Part shown: in pieces, positions 18,381 to 28,277 of the stretch
Position numbering within the stretch: position 1 is the stretch's first letter
Layout: every line of letters begins with the position of its first letter
NCBI GenBank assembly: GCA_002869365.1
Contig: PKTA01000200.1
Coordinates: 1 to 62,202, forward strand
Direction: 5' to 3'
Length of the DNA stretch: 62,202 nt
Origin: Marinilabiliales bacterium
Lineage (GTDB): Bacteria > Bacteroidota > Bacteroidia > Bacteroidales > F082
Position numbers and translations under genes: made by a program
The notes under the pieces: generated by a model
The model's database searches: none
What the model saw: the letters and a program-made list of their open reading frames with translations, nothing else
Told to the model about the DNA's origin: nothing

Positions 18381-18388
18381 CAAATATA
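18381..18388 (-). promoter_or_regulatory. start-deciding -7 box (TATATTTG) of sucA
   Basis: TATATTTG on the minus strand, with TTTG 17 bases upstream (18406-18409). It lies 23 bases before the ATG at 18357 and downstream of the alternative start at 18408, which it therefore excludes. Confidence 0.6.
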
Positions 18389-18458
18389 CAAAGAAATATT
18401 AAGGGCAAATTTCAACAATTTCAATTATTTAGAATGCATTTAAATAATAAAAATCCTT

Positions 18459-18483
18459 AAAAAAAACCCGGCAACAAGCCGGG
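18459..18483 (-). terminator. intrinsic terminator of the ferredoxin gene
   Basis: On the minus strand CCCGGC, loop TTGTT, GCCGGG, then a run of T. It begins 26 bases after the ferredoxin stop. Confidence 0.9.
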
Positions 18484-18509
18484 CTCTGAAAATACTATTA
18501 ATCCTGTTA

Positions 18510-18677
18510 CTATTCAGGGTGGATAGCTTCCACTGGACAAACGTCAGCGCAAGCACCACAATCAGTACAAAGATCTGGATCTATAACGTAGATATCACCT
18601 TCTGAAATTGCGTCAACAGGACATTCGTCGATACAAGTACCGCAAGCGGTACAATCGTCTGAAATTTTATAAGCCAT
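18510..18677 (-). CDS. 2[4Fe-4S] ferredoxin
   Basis: A 55-residue bacterial-type ferredoxin with two cubane cluster motifs: Cys9-x2-Cys12-x2-Cys15-x3-Cys19-Pro and Cys37-x2-Cys40-x2-Cys43-x3-Cys47-Pro. Each half is followed by the expected Val-Asp/Glu-Ala-Ile. It starts MAYKISDDCTACGTC and ends AIHPE. It is the natural electron acceptor for the 2-oxoacid:ferredoxin oxidoreductase encoded divergently 381 bases away. It has its own -7 box and a strong terminator, so it is probably a single-gene transcript that is highly expressed. Confidence 0.96.
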   Translation of the reverse strand: MAYKISDDCTACGTCIDECPVDAISEGDIYVIDPDLCTDCGACADVCPVEAIHPE

Positions 18678-18710
18678 AATAATCTAATTTTAATATTAAA
18701 ATATAATTTG

Positions 18711-18718
18711 CAAATATA
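18711..18718 (-). promoter_or_regulatory. -7 box (TATATTTG) of the ferredoxin gene
   Basis: TAnnTTTG match on the minus strand, 33 bases upstream of the ferredoxin start. A TTG lies about 16 bases further upstream. Confidence 0.5.
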
Positions 18719-19032
18719 TATATATTGTGAAAGTACAACTATAAAAGTCCGTTTTTTTTAACGTTATTTATTGTTCAATAATTAACACTAAAAATTGATG
18801 TTGTGATCATTACTAACAACTTATTTTGCAAATGTTGCGATATTAGCGTTAAAATTGCGCTATTTGAAATTTAGACTAATTATAATTAATGTAAAAAAAT
18901 TCAATAATTGTATTTTTACAATTTGTAATTATCTTTAATACAGGCATATATATCAATATTATTTTGATATTTTTTTAAAAATTTCATGTTAAAAAAAAGC
19001 TGGTTCATACCGCTAGCTTTTAAATATTGATT

Positions 19033-19040
19033 TACATTTG
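19033..19040 (+). promoter_or_regulatory. -7 box (TACATTTG) of korAB
   Basis: TAnnTTTG match 18 bases upstream of the korA start at 19059. A hairpin precedes it and could influence promoter access. Confidence 0.5.
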
Positions 19041-19058
19041 CCATATAAAAAGTAAATT

Positions 19059-20906
19059 ATGACCAAGGTTAAGAATAGAATTATTGAATTAAAAAATGCA
19101 GTTATTAGATTCGCCGGTGATTCGGGTGACGGAATGCAATTAACGGGCAGTTTATTTTCAGATTCAACAGCCTTTGCGGGAAATGATTTTGCAACATTTC
19201 CTGATTATCCTGCAGAGATTAGAGCACCTCAAGGAACAGTAGCAGGTGTTTCCGGGTTCCAAATTCATTTTGGAAGTAATGATATTCATACTTCCGGTGA
19301 TGTTGCCGACGTGCTTGTTGCGATGAATCCTGCATCATTAAAGGCTAACATGAACTGGATTACTGAAGATGCAATTATTATTGTTGATAGTGATGCATTC
19401 AATGAAAAGAATATAGAGAAAGCTGGCTATGAGCAAAACCCTTTGACTGACGGAAGTTTAAATGGACATATATTATTGAGTGGACCTATTAGTTCGATGA
19501 CAAAAAGTGCAGTAAGTGAACTCGATATAGATAATAAATCGGCGCAAAAGTCGAAGAATATGTTTGCTTTGGGAATGATACTTTATATGTTCAACAGGAG
19601 TTATGAAGAAATTTTCAGCTTCTTTGAAACAAAGTTTGCCTCTAAACCGATAATAGTAAAAGCAAATAAGTTGGTTCTTGAAGCCGGCTACAATTATGCT
19701 GATACCATTGAATCGTTTGTAAATACTTTTAAGGTAGAGCCTGCTCCACTTGTAAAAGGACAATATAGAAATGTAACCGGTAACCTTGCCACTTCATGGG
19801 GTTTGTTAGCGGCTGCCGAGCGTTCAGGTTTAAATTTATTTTGTGGTAGTTATCCTATTACTCCAGCAACGGAGATTTTACAAGAACTCTCAAAACATAA
19901 ACAGTTTACGGCAATTTCCTTACAAGCAGAAGATGAAATTGCAGGAATTGTTTCAACAATAGGAGCAAGTTTTGCAGGAGCATTACCTGTTACCACCACT
20001 TCAGGACCGGGATTATCCTTAAAGAGTGAGGCTTTAGGTTTGGCGGTTATAACCGAATTACCTTTAGTTGTTGTGGATGTTCAAAGAGGAGGTCCATCAA
20101 CAGGATTGCCAACAAAGTCAGAGCAAAGCGATTTAATGCAGGTTTTGTTTGGTAGAAATGGTGAAGCGCCTGTAATAACTATTGCGGCAAGTAGCCCTTC
20201 CGATTGTTTTTATTCGGCTTACGAGGCTGCAAAATTAACTTTGGAGCATATGACTCCGGTAGTTCTGTTAACTGATGGTTCACTGGCTAATGGTTCGGAG
20301 GTATTTAAAATACCTAATGTTAAGGATTTACCAGAAATTATTCCACCATTAGTAAAAGCAAATGATCCTGATTTCCAGCCTTATAGCCGCGATGAAAAGA
20401 AGTTAAGTCGCCCCTGGGCTGTACCTGGCACCAAAGGCTTACGACATAGAATAGGTGGTTTAGAGAAGGAGAACATTACAGGTAATGTTTCTCATGATAC
20501 TGAAAATCACGAGTTAATGTGTAAAATCAGGGAGGAAAAAGTTGAAAGAGTTGCTAATTATATTGATGATCAGGATGTTTTTGGTGATGAAAATGCAGAT
20601 ACTTTAGTTGTTAGTTGGGGTGGAACACATGGTGTTATGCTTACTGCTGTTGAGCAACTTTTAACAGAAGGTCATTCCATTGCTTTTGCACATTTTAAAT
20701 ACATAAAGCCTTTACCAAAAAATACTGAAGAGATTTTAAGTAAGTATAAAAAAATACTTGTTTGTGAAATTAATCTTGGTCAGTTTGTTAATTATCTGAG
20801 AATGCGAATGCCTCAGTTTTCTTATCAACAATACAATAAGATACAAGGATTACCATTTACGGTTTCAGAATTAAAAAAGGAATTTATTGCTCTTATAAAC
20901 AAGTAG
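19059..20906 (+). CDS. korA: 2-oxoglutarate:ferredoxin oxidoreductase, fused gamma-alpha subunit
   Basis: Together with KorB it oxidises 2-oxoglutarate and CoA to succinyl-CoA and CO2 with ferredoxin as acceptor; the reaction is reversible. The 615 residues begin with the gamma domain (GDSGDGMQLTGSLFSDS, residues 16-32, then APQGTVAGVSGFQIHFG). From about residue 230 the alpha domain follows, with SYPITPATEILQELS and the GPGLSLKSEALG block. Gamma-alpha fusion is typical of two-subunit 2-oxoglutarate enzymes. It ends four bases before korB. The nearby interrupted sucA and the ferredoxin support 2-oxoglutarate as substrate. Confidence 0.93.
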   Translation: MTKVKNRIIELKNAVIRFAGDSGDGMQLTGSLFSDSTAFAGNDFATFPDYPAEIRAPQGTVAGVSGFQIHFGSNDIHTSGDVADVLVAMNPASLKANMNWITEDAIIIVDSDAFNEKNIEKAGYEQNPLTDGSLNGHILLSGPISSMTKSAVSELDIDNKSAQKSKNMFALGMILYMFNRSYEEIFSFFETKFASKPIIVKANKLVLEAGYNYADTIESFVNTFKVEPAPLVKGQYRNVTGNLATSWGLLAAAERSGLNLFCGSYPITPATEILQELSKHKQFTAISLQAEDEIAGIVSTIGASFAGALPVTTTSGPGLSLKSEALGLAVITELPLVVVDVQRGGPSTGLPTKSEQSDLMQVLFGRNGEAPVITIAASSPSDCFYSAYEAAKLTLEHMTPVVLLTDGSLANGSEVFKIPNVKDLPEIIPPLVKANDPDFQPYSRDEKKLSRPWAVPGTKGLRHRIGGLEKENITGNVSHDTENHELMCKIREEKVERVANYIDDQDVFGDENADTLVVSWGGTHGVMLTAVEQLLTEGHSIAFAHFKYIKPLPKNTEEILSKYKKILVCEINLGQFVNYLRMRMPQFSYQQYNKIQGLPFTVSELKKEFIALINK

Positions 20907-20910
20907 AAAA

Positions 20911-21942
20911 ATGGAAAATATTATAGATACGTCTAAATTGGAACTTACGAAAAAGGATTTTGAAAGCGACCAGATGGTAAAATGGTGTCCGGGTTGTGGC
21001 GACCATGCAATATTAAAATCTGTGGAGTCGGTTTTTCCTGAATTAGGTATCGAGAAAGATGATTTTGTGGTTGTATCCGGTATCGGATGTTCATCACGTT
21101 TCCCTTATTATATGAATACATACGGAATACATGGTATTCATGGACGTGCTGCTGCTTTAGCAACCGGAATAAAATTGGCAAACCCTAAGTTAAGTGTATG
21201 GATGATAACCGGTGATGGTGATTCAATGGCTATTGGTGGTAATCATTTTATACATGTTGCCAGAAGAAATCCTGATGTAAATATTTTACTTTTCAATAAT
21301 AAGATTTACGGACTTACAAAAGGTCAGTATTCTCCTACTACTCCTAAGGGAAGTAAGACAAAAACATCGCCTCAGGGTTCCTTTGAAATTCCATTCAATC
21401 CTGGTGAACTTGTTATGGGAGCAAAAGGAAAATTCTTTGCACGTGTAGTTGACACAAATATTAAAATGATGACAGAGGTATTTGCTGAAGCGGCCAAACA
21501 TAAAGGAACTTCAATAGTTGAAATACTTGCAAACTGTGTTATTTTTAATAATAAAATCCACGGATTGATTACATCAAGAGAAACCAAAGACGAGAATCAG
21601 ATTTTTCTTGAAGCTGGAAAACCAATGAAATTTGGTAAGGATAATGAAAAAGGGATTATCTTAAATGGATCACAACTTGAAGTTGTTACTTTGGGTGAAA
21701 ATGGGATTACAGAAGACGACCTGCTTGTTCATAATCCAACAATTGAGGATTCAGGAATTCATATCATGCTGGCTAATATGGCACCACCTGAATTTCCTGC
21801 TGCTTTGGGAGTAATTCGCTCAGTAAAAGCACCTACTCTTGAGGAATCGGTTTGGGAATCTGTTGAGCATGAAAAAGAAGTTTCTCCTTATAAAAATGTT
21901 GACGATTTGTTACGCAGTGGCAGCACCTGGAATATAGATTAG
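20911..21942 (+). CDS. korB: 2-oxoglutarate:ferredoxin oxidoreductase, beta subunit
   Basis: The thiamine-diphosphate subunit, 343 residues. KWCPGCGDHAILK near residue 24 and GIGCSSRFPYYM near residue 55 give cysteines for the [4Fe-4S] cluster. The GDGDSMAIGGNH block near residue 100 followed by NILLFNN is the TPP/Mg-binding motif. A GLTKGQYSPTTP segment follows, as in other 2-oxoglutarate and indolepyruvate enzymes of this class. It is co-transcribed with korA at a four-base gap, and converges on the sensor-kinase operon with a 17-base gap. Confidence 0.93.
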   Translation: MENIIDTSKLELTKKDFESDQMVKWCPGCGDHAILKSVESVFPELGIEKDDFVVVSGIGCSSRFPYYMNTYGIHGIHGRAAALATGIKLANPKLSVWMITGDGDSMAIGGNHFIHVARRNPDVNILLFNNKIYGLTKGQYSPTTPKGSKTKTSPQGSFEIPFNPGELVMGAKGKFFARVVDTNIKMMTEVFAEAAKHKGTSIVEILANCVIFNNKIHGLITSRETKDENQIFLEAGKPMKFGKDNEKGIILNGSQLEVVTLGENGITEDDLLVHNPTIEDSGIHIMLANMAPPEFPAALGVIRSVKAPTLEESVWESVEHEKEVSPYKNVDDLLRSGSTWNID

Positions 21943-21959
21943 AAATTAGTATCTCTAAG

Positions 21960-24900
21960 TTACATTTTTAATAAAGCCTCAACTGTACTTATAAGTTCTT
22001 TTTTGTCGATTGGTTTTGTCAAATAGGCATCACAACCAATATTTAACGCTTTATCTTCATCGCCTTGTAGTGCATAGGCCGATTGTGCAATTATTTTCAC
22101 CTTTTTATTGAATTTCCTTATTTCTTCAGTGGCTTTATATCCATTTACTATAGGCATTCTTATGTCCATAAATATTATATCCAAATCAGGATTTTCTCTG
22201 GCTATTTCTATTCCTTCCTGGCCGTTTTTGGCCTGAAGGAAATCAGAGCTGTATTTTCTTAACACTATCTTCAAATATTCTATGGAAAAGTCTTCATCCT
22301 CTACAATTAATATTTTTAGATTATTCAGATCTTTTTTAGTAATATTATCTTCCCCTGTTATTTGTGTGTCGATAGACTTATAAGGAATTGTGAAATAGAA
22401 AGTTGAGCCTTCTCCTTCAACTGATTCTGCCCATATTTTACCTCCGAGAATTTCAACATAGGCTTTTGTAATTGATAGGCCTAAACCACTACCTTCTTTT
22501 GCTTTTACTTCTGTTAAATCGGCTTGCACAAAAATGTCAAATATTGCTTCCATTCTATCATTAGGTATTCCTATTCCGCTATCTTTGACGTAAAATTCAA
22601 TGTGGTCGATTCGTTCGTTAAAGCCTATTTCTATTTTGCCTTTAAAAGTATATTTTATAGCATTTCTAATGAGATAAGAAAGTATAGAATTAAATTTATC
22701 GTAATCAGTTTCTAAAATTATTTCATTTTTAGATTTATCAGGTTTGATAACTAACTCAAGGCTTTTTTCTATAGTATCATCTTTATGTAGTTCAAATTGT
22801 TGTTCTAATTCTTTATTAACATTAAACTCTGAATTAATAGTTGTTATCTGTCCGGTTTCTATCATTGAAATGTTCATGATATCATCCAAAGTATTAAGCA
22901 GTCTTCCTCCACTTTCCATAATAATGTCAACATATTCCTGTTGTTCTTCACCACTTAAATCAGAGTTCTTTAAAAGGCTTGTAAAGCCAAGAAGTCCGTT
23001 CATAGGTGTTCGTATCTCATGGCTTATATTTTGAAGGAAGGCCGATTTTAATTTATCACTTTCAGTAGCTTTTTCTAAAGCACGCTTTAAGGCATTTTCG
23101 CTTTGTTTTCTTTGAATAGAAATACTTATCTGGTCAGCGATAATTTCCATAATCGACAGATCTTCTATGCTATAAGTTTCTTTATCATCATAGTTTTGAA
23201 CTGCAAAAACGCCAAATACTTCGCCTTCGTTTTTCAAGGGTACACCCATCCAAATTTTTGATTTTGTTCCAACATAATTTAGTTTCCCTTTTTCAAATAA
23301 CTCTTTTTTCAACTCTATATCAGCTAGAAGTGGTTTATTTGTCTCAATAACATATTTCGACAGAGTCTTTTCTGCTCTTGCAGTTGTAAAACTGTCGTAT
23401 TTATCGGCATAATAAGGAAAACTTAGAATATCATTTTTTTCATCGTATAGGGCAACATAAAAATTTGTTGTATCTACAACTTTACCAACCTCTTTTTGTA
23501 TTATCGAAATAAGGGCTTGTAAATTATCGCTAATTGTATTTGCTTTACTAATATTATACAGAATTTTCTGTATCAACTGCGATCTTTTCTGTTCGGTGAT
23601 GTCTCTAACAAAGGCAAAAGAACCATCGAAATTATTTTCATGATTTAACATAGTTGTGGCACTAAACAAAGTAAAAATATTTTTGCCATCTTTTTTTCGC
23701 AATTGAATTTCGTATGCTCTTTGTTTATTATTATTACTAATGGATATTTGATGTTTAAAAATTTTTAAATTTTCATCATCCACAAAATCAAATGGTGTTT
23801 TGCCCAGCATTTCTTTTTTTGAATACCCAAGCATTTTGCATAACGATTTGTTTACGGCAATGGTTTTACTTTGTTCGTTAATTAGCCAAAAACCTTCAGA
23901 TGTTGTTTCTATTAGCTTACGGTAAGATTCTTCACTTTGTTGGAGTTTTAATAAATCATGTTTTTGTCGAGTAATGTCCTCGGCAATTTTAATAAAATTT
24001 TTGATCTTACCCGATTCATCAAAGATTGGAGAAATGGAAACTCTTTCCCAGAAAGTCTCGCCGGATTTTTTAATATTGTGCACATCACCTTTCCAGGTTT
24101 TTCCAGCCAATATTGTTTCCCACATATTCTTATAAAAATCCTTAGGTTGTTCTCCTGATTTTAATATTCTTGGGTTTTCTCCAATAACTTCTTTTAAGGT
24201 ATATTTTGTTAGTTCAGTGAATTTAGGATTTGCATATTCAATGTTGCCATTAATATCAGTTATTACAATAACTGCGGGACTTTGGTTAACGGCAGTACTG
24301 AGTTGACGTAGTTTGTTTTCATTTTTCTTACGGTCAGTAATATCGATTACATATCCTTCAATAGCAATTAGTTCACCATTATCTTCGGAGTAAATCCCAA
24401 TGCCGTTTTCTTCAACTAAACGAATGTCACCTGATTTGTTAATAATACTATAATGTAATTCATATGGCATTTTATTCTCAATGGCAACCTGAACTTCATC
24501 CCAAACTCTACCCCTGTGGTCTGGAATAATTATATCGGTATAATTAATATTCTTATTGTTAATAACATCTTTACGGGAATATCCGGTAAGTCCTTCGAAA
24601 GCAGCACTTACAAATTCCATAGTCCAGTTTTTGTCGTTTTTGCACCTAAAGGCAAATCCCCGTAAATTGTCTAGTAAAGTTTTTAGTTTTCTTTTATTTT
24701 CACTGGCTTTTTCATTATATAATATCAGGTCACTTATGTCGTGCCAAGAAGATACAATAACTGTATCATTGTTATTTTGCTCGATTACAGACGCATTTAT
24801 TTTAAAATTAATTACAGTATTATCAACTTCAAATTTAGCGAGGAAGTTATTAATTCTCTTTTCCTTTATAACTGTTTTGTGCAAATTGTTGAGTTGTTTG

Positions 24901-25109
24901 CTTGTATTATTATCTTTTCCCAGAATTAGGTCATCGAGTTTTAAAGAATACATTTGTTCTCTATCCAAACCACATAACTTACAAAACTGATTACTTGCGT
25001 CAATAATATTCTTATCCATATCAAAAATGAGAACTGCGTTATTAGATAAGTCTAAGAATGTTTCGTAATATTTATAAATCTGTTTTAATTTGTGTTGTTT
25101 TTTGTTCAT
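21960..25109 (-). CDS. multi-PAS/GAF hybrid sensor histidine kinase
   Basis: A 1049-residue soluble hybrid kinase. In order it has about four PAS domains (roughly 12-130, 145-262, 268-385 and 393-508), a GAF domain (about 520-665), a HisKA domain with the phospho-His in NISHEIRTPMNG (about 700), a HATPase with GIGIPNDR and GSGLGLSI, and a C-terminal receiver (931-1049) with phospho-Asp982 and Lys1032. There are no membrane segments, so signals are intracellular. It is the last gene of a four-gene operon and lies 34 bases after the second hybrid kinase. No DNA-binding or HPt output is fused or adjacent. Confidence 0.93.
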   Translation of the reverse strand: MNKKQHKLKQIYKYYETFLDLSNNAVLIFDMDKNIIDASNQFCKLCGLDREQMYSLKLDDLILGKDNNTSKQLNNLHKTVIKEKRINNFLAKFEVDNTVINFKINASVIEQNNNDTVIVSSWHDISDLILYNEKASENKRKLKTLLDNLRGFAFRCKNDKNWTMEFVSAAFEGLTGYSRKDVINNKNINYTDIIIPDHRGRVWDEVQVAIENKMPYELHYSIINKSGDIRLVEENGIGIYSEDNGELIAIEGYVIDITDRKKNENKLRQLSTAVNQSPAVIVITDINGNIEYANPKFTELTKYTLKEVIGENPRILKSGEQPKDFYKNMWETILAGKTWKGDVHNIKKSGETFWERVSISPIFDESGKIKNFIKIAEDITRQKHDLLKLQQSEESYRKLIETTSEGFWLINEQSKTIAVNKSLCKMLGYSKKEMLGKTPFDFVDDENLKIFKHQISISNNNKQRAYEIQLRKKDGKNIFTLFSATTMLNHENNFDGSFAFVRDITEQKRSQLIQKILYNISKANTISDNLQALISIIQKEVGKVVDTTNFYVALYDEKNDILSFPYYADKYDSFTTARAEKTLSKYVIETNKPLLADIELKKELFEKGKLNYVGTKSKIWMGVPLKNEGEVFGVFAVQNYDDKETYSIEDLSIMEIIADQISISIQRKQSENALKRALEKATESDKLKSAFLQNISHEIRTPMNGLLGFTSLLKNSDLSGEEQQEYVDIIMESGGRLLNTLDDIMNISMIETGQITTINSEFNVNKELEQQFELHKDDTIEKSLELVIKPDKSKNEIILETDYDKFNSILSYLIRNAIKYTFKGKIEIGFNERIDHIEFYVKDSGIGIPNDRMEAIFDIFVQADLTEVKAKEGSGLGLSITKAYVEILGGKIWAESVEGEGSTFYFTIPYKSIDTQITGEDNITKKDLNNLKILIVEDEDFSIEYLKIVLRKYSSDFLQAKNGQEGIEIARENPDLDIIFMDIRMPIVNGYKATEEIRKFNKKVKIIAQSAYALQGDEDKALNIGCDAYLTKPIDKKELISTVEALLKM

Positions 25110-25143
25110 ATTGGAATAATTACAAATAAGTAGTTTTAATTTA

Positions 25144-27615
25144 TTATTTAATAATTAAATATTTGTCGATTAGAGGTTTAAGATTATCCGACATAATTGG
25201 TTTGGCAATATAATCGTCGCAACCTGCATTTATGGCCTTTTCTCTATCCCCGGAAAGGGCATAGGCTGTTTGGGCAATTATTTTAACATTTTTATTAAAC
25301 TTTCGGATCTCTTTTGTAGCCTCATAACCACCCAATTCAGGCATTTTGATGTCCATAAAAATTAAATTGATATCTTTATGTTCCTTACATATATTGATTG
25401 CATCAATACCATTTTTAGCGTGTAATATGGTTTTACAATAGTCTCTTAAAATAATAGTCAGGAGGTTGTCAGAAACTTCCTCATCTTCTACAATTAGCAC
25501 TTTCATATCATTTTCCTTTAATAGTTTTATACTAGTATAATTTCTTTTAATTTCTATTTTATCATACTCATTAACAACAAGTTCCTTTTGTGATGGTAAA
25601 GTAAAATGGAAGGTCGACCCTACACCTTTTTTTGAATTCACCCATATCTTTCCCCCTAGCATTTCGATATATGCTTTTGAAATTGACAGGCCCAATCCGC
25701 TTCCTTCATATACATACTTATCTTCTATGTCTGCTTGTACGAATCTATCAAAAATAGCTTTTTGTCGATTTGTTTCAATTCCTATACCTGAATCTTTAAC
25801 AAAGAAGGAGAAAACCCCATCGGCAAAACTGCACCCTACTTCTATTTTACCTTCTTGGGTATACTTGAATGCGTTTTTAACCAAGTTGGTGAGTATGGCA
25901 TTTAACATGTCGCCATCCGTAATTATTTGGTATTCAGATTTTTTTAAATTAAGATCTATTACCAATTCTATATTTTTTTCTATACTCTCAATTTGAAAAA
26001 ACTGATAAAGTTCATCCATAAGAATACTAAGATTGACCTTGGAAATATTTATATCAACTTGATTTGATTCTATTCGCGAAATGTCAATTATACCATTTAT
26101 AGTAGTAAGCATTCTTTTTCCGCTCTTTTTTATAATTCCCACATACTTACTTAGTTGGTCTTCTGATAAGTTTTCACCTTCAAGTAATCTGGCAAAGCCG
26201 AGAATGCCATTCATAGGAGTTCTTATTTCATGGCTCATATTTGCAAGAAATGCATTTTTCAATCTGTCAGATTCTTTTGCTTTTTCCAAAGCCGTTTCCA
26301 GTTCAATATTTAACTTTTGTGTTTTGTCCAGATTAGCATTTAACTCTTCATTTAAGGCTTCATATTCTTCGTTTTGATTTTGCAGTTCGAGTTCAATACT
26401 TTTACGATGGGTAATATCTATATGAGTGCCACTCATTCTAAGCGCTTTTCCTGACTGGTCTCTTTCAGAAACTTTACCTCTTGCATTTACCCATACCCAG
26501 TTTCCTTTTTTATGAGGTTGACGAAACTCTACATTATAATAATCAGTTTTCCCTTCCAGGTGTTCTTCCAAGTCATTATTTGCTTTTTTTAAATCTTCAG
26601 GATGGACATTGTTTCTCCAGGTTTTTACACTAACAGGGCTCAATTCTTCTACAGTATATCCCATAATATCTGCCCATCGATCATTTATCTTGAGGTCGCC
26701 GGAAATGATATCCCAATCCCAGGTCCCAGCATTTGTACCTTCCAATATGCTTTCCAGCATTTTCTGTTGTTCTGCTAAAAGAAGTTCGTCTCTCTTTTTA
26801 AGACTTATATCTTCTACTAAACCTAAACCTGCTATTATTTTGCCTTTGTTATTTTTAATGCCTTTACCGATGGCTTTTAGATACGAAGTTTTCTTAGATA
26901 TAACAGAATGATATTCACCCTCAAAATAACCGCTACCCTTTGTAAAAGTATCAGAAAGAACTTTTTTCATCCTTTCATCGGTAATTACTTTACGTAAATT
27001 AAGCCCAATAATTTTAGATTTTTTCAGTCCAAAAATACCCTCCATGGCAGGGTTTAATTCTGTAACTATACTTTCTCTATTGAAATAGAAAATTACAACA
27101 GGTGTTTCATTGAGTATAGTTTGAAATTTTTCTTTACTATCCCTTAATTCTCTTTCTTTTTCTTTACGTATATCTATTTGATCGGTTAGGTCTTCAATTA
27201 AGTTCATTGAAGCAATTCTTGAATTTTGAAGGTCTTCGATGGTAGTTCTTAGTTTGATGGATTTTTCTTCATATAAATCTTCTATCTCTTCAAGTTTAAT
27301 TTCAAGTGTATGCTGAAGTTGGAGCCTGTGTAACAAACTTCCAACCATAAATGAAGTGTTTGCAATTAAACTTAGTTTTTCTTCAGATAAGTTTTTATTG
27401 CCGGAAATTTTGATATAACCAAAAAATGAATTTAAAGTGCTCAACGGTAAAGTATTATCATCATCATTACTTTCTTCTAAAAATTCAAATTTTGATGGTG
27501 AAAATATGTCATTCAGGCCCTCAATATAAAGGTCAATAATATTCTTTTCACTTCCAAGTTTGGAGAGATTGAATGTGAGTAAAAATAAATCGTGTATCAG
27601 GTTCATTAATTTCAA
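25144..27615 (-). CDS. PAS hybrid sensor histidine kinase
   Basis: An 823-residue soluble hybrid kinase paralogous to its downstream neighbour. The first 110 residues look GAF-like and are followed by a coiled coil (about 110-165). Two PAS domains follow (about 165-280 and 287-405); the second contains the WDWDIISGDL and HPEDL features of PAS_3 domains. Then come a second coiled coil, HisKA (ANMSHEIRTPMNG, about 465), a HATPase with GIGIETNR and GSGLGLSISKAY, and a receiver (704-823) with phospho-Asp755. The gene starts one base after the MEDS gene ends, so translation is likely coupled. Signal unknown. Confidence 0.93.
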   Translation of the reverse strand: MKLMNLIHDLFLLTFNLSKLGSEKNIIDLYIEGLNDIFSPSKFEFLEESNDDDNTLPLSTLNSFFGYIKISGNKNLSEEKLSLIANTSFMVGSLLHRLQLQHTLEIKLEEIEDLYEEKSIKLRTTIEDLQNSRIASMNLIEDLTDQIDIRKEKERELRDSKEKFQTILNETPVVIFYFNRESIVTELNPAMEGIFGLKKSKIIGLNLRKVITDERMKKVLSDTFTKGSGYFEGEYHSVISKKTSYLKAIGKGIKNNKGKIIAGLGLVEDISLKKRDELLLAEQQKMLESILEGTNAGTWDWDIISGDLKINDRWADIMGYTVEELSPVSVKTWRNNVHPEDLKKANNDLEEHLEGKTDYYNVEFRQPHKKGNWVWVNARGKVSERDQSGKALRMSGTHIDITHRKSIELELQNQNEEYEALNEELNANLDKTQKLNIELETALEKAKESDRLKNAFLANMSHEIRTPMNGILGFARLLEGENLSEDQLSKYVGIIKKSGKRMLTTINGIIDISRIESNQVDINISKVNLSILMDELYQFFQIESIEKNIELVIDLNLKKSEYQIITDGDMLNAILTNLVKNAFKYTQEGKIEVGCSFADGVFSFFVKDSGIGIETNRQKAIFDRFVQADIEDKYVYEGSGLGLSISKAYIEMLGGKIWVNSKKGVGSTFHFTLPSQKELVVNEYDKIEIKRNYTSIKLLKENDMKVLIVEDEEVSDNLLTIILRDYCKTILHAKNGIDAINICKEHKDINLIFMDIKMPELGGYEATKEIRKFNKNVKIIAQTAYALSGDREKAINAGCDDYIAKPIMSDNLKPLIDKYLIIK

Positions 27616-27616
27616 T

Positions 27617-28267
27617 TTATTTATTTAAAAATTGAGGAGCATTTTCTCTTAACCAAATTTCCGGTTTTTGATAGTATGGATTTTGAGTTATTACACCTCC
27701 GGTAATGGTATATGGGTGAGTTTTTAATGCATTCATAATAATTTTACCACTGAATTTATTAATATTATACATACATATACTAACTAGAGGTTTTCCTTCA
27801 ACGAAATTATTTAATCTGCTTTCATACACCATTAAATGCTCAACTCCGGGCATGGTTTCTAATGCCCATGCCATTTCTGCAATTGCTCTCAAGTTTCGCT
27901 TACCACCTTTTTGTGTTTCTGTAAAAAATGAATTTAACTTATCCTCCATTTTCAATGGATCGAAAATTCCTTCAGGATAATAAAAGTCTTTGGCCGTTGA
28001 TAGTATAAAATTATCAGTGTTGTTTAATTCTTTGCTGCATTCAGGACAATAAGCAGTGAACTTTGTTTCGAAATCCTTTTTGCTGCGCTCGCTATAAATG
28101 TATAGGTCTAAGTCTTCTTTTTTAAATCCTTGAAGTAAATATTTGAAAATAACATCATCTCTTTCTTTTTCTGTTTCATATAAACAACACATATGAACTC
28201 CCCAGTTGCAACTATGGTCTCCAAAACCCAATTGTAATTTTTCCTGCTCGGATGTATTAAAGTGCAT
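27617..28267 (-). CDS. MEDS-domain sensory protein
   Basis: A 216-residue soluble protein resembling the MEDS (methanogen/methylotroph, DcmR sensory) domain. It has a GDHSCNWGVHMCCLYETEK segment near residue 16, then a GFKKEDLDLYIYSE block and a late VSICMYNINKFS block. A His-x-Cys-Cys and a CPEC pair could bind a ligand or metal. MEDS proteins commonly sit beside PAS-type histidine kinases, as here, and are thought to sense small hydrocarbon derivatives or redox state. Here it lies between a PAS protein (10-base gap) and a hybrid kinase (one-base gap). Ligand unknown. Confidence 0.85.
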   Translation of the reverse strand: MHFNTSEQEKLQLGFGDHSCNWGVHMCCLYETEKERDDVIFKYLLQGFKKEDLDLYIYSERSKKDFETKFTAYCPECSKELNNTDNFILSTAKDFYYPEGIFDPLKMEDKLNSFFTETQKGGKRNLRAIAEMAWALETMPGVEHLMVYESRLNNFVEGKPLVSICMYNINKFSGKIIMNALKTHPYTITGGVITQNPYYQKPEIWLRENAPQFLNK

Positions 28268-28277
28268 ATCAGTATGT

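Larger units (their letters stand above)
18678..19058. other. divergent ferredoxin/korAB control region
   Basis: This very AT-rich 381-base stretch has no ORF. It holds the ferredoxin -7 box, a hairpin-forming sequence on the plus strand with AAAAGCT...AGCTTTT arms (about 18994-19021), and the korA -7 box (19033-19040). The shared region would allow coordinate control of the enzyme and its acceptor. Confidence 0.55.

Noticed and set aside
15493..18408. Treating the two sucA halves as separate genes.
   Set aside because: Both halves are in the same frame, each matches one part of E1, only one codon separates conserved sequence, and the second half begins with a TTG inside a conserved block.
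24556..24990. 144-residue plus-strand open frame within the hybrid kinase.
   Set aside because: Antisense shadow; no start-site signal and no domain.
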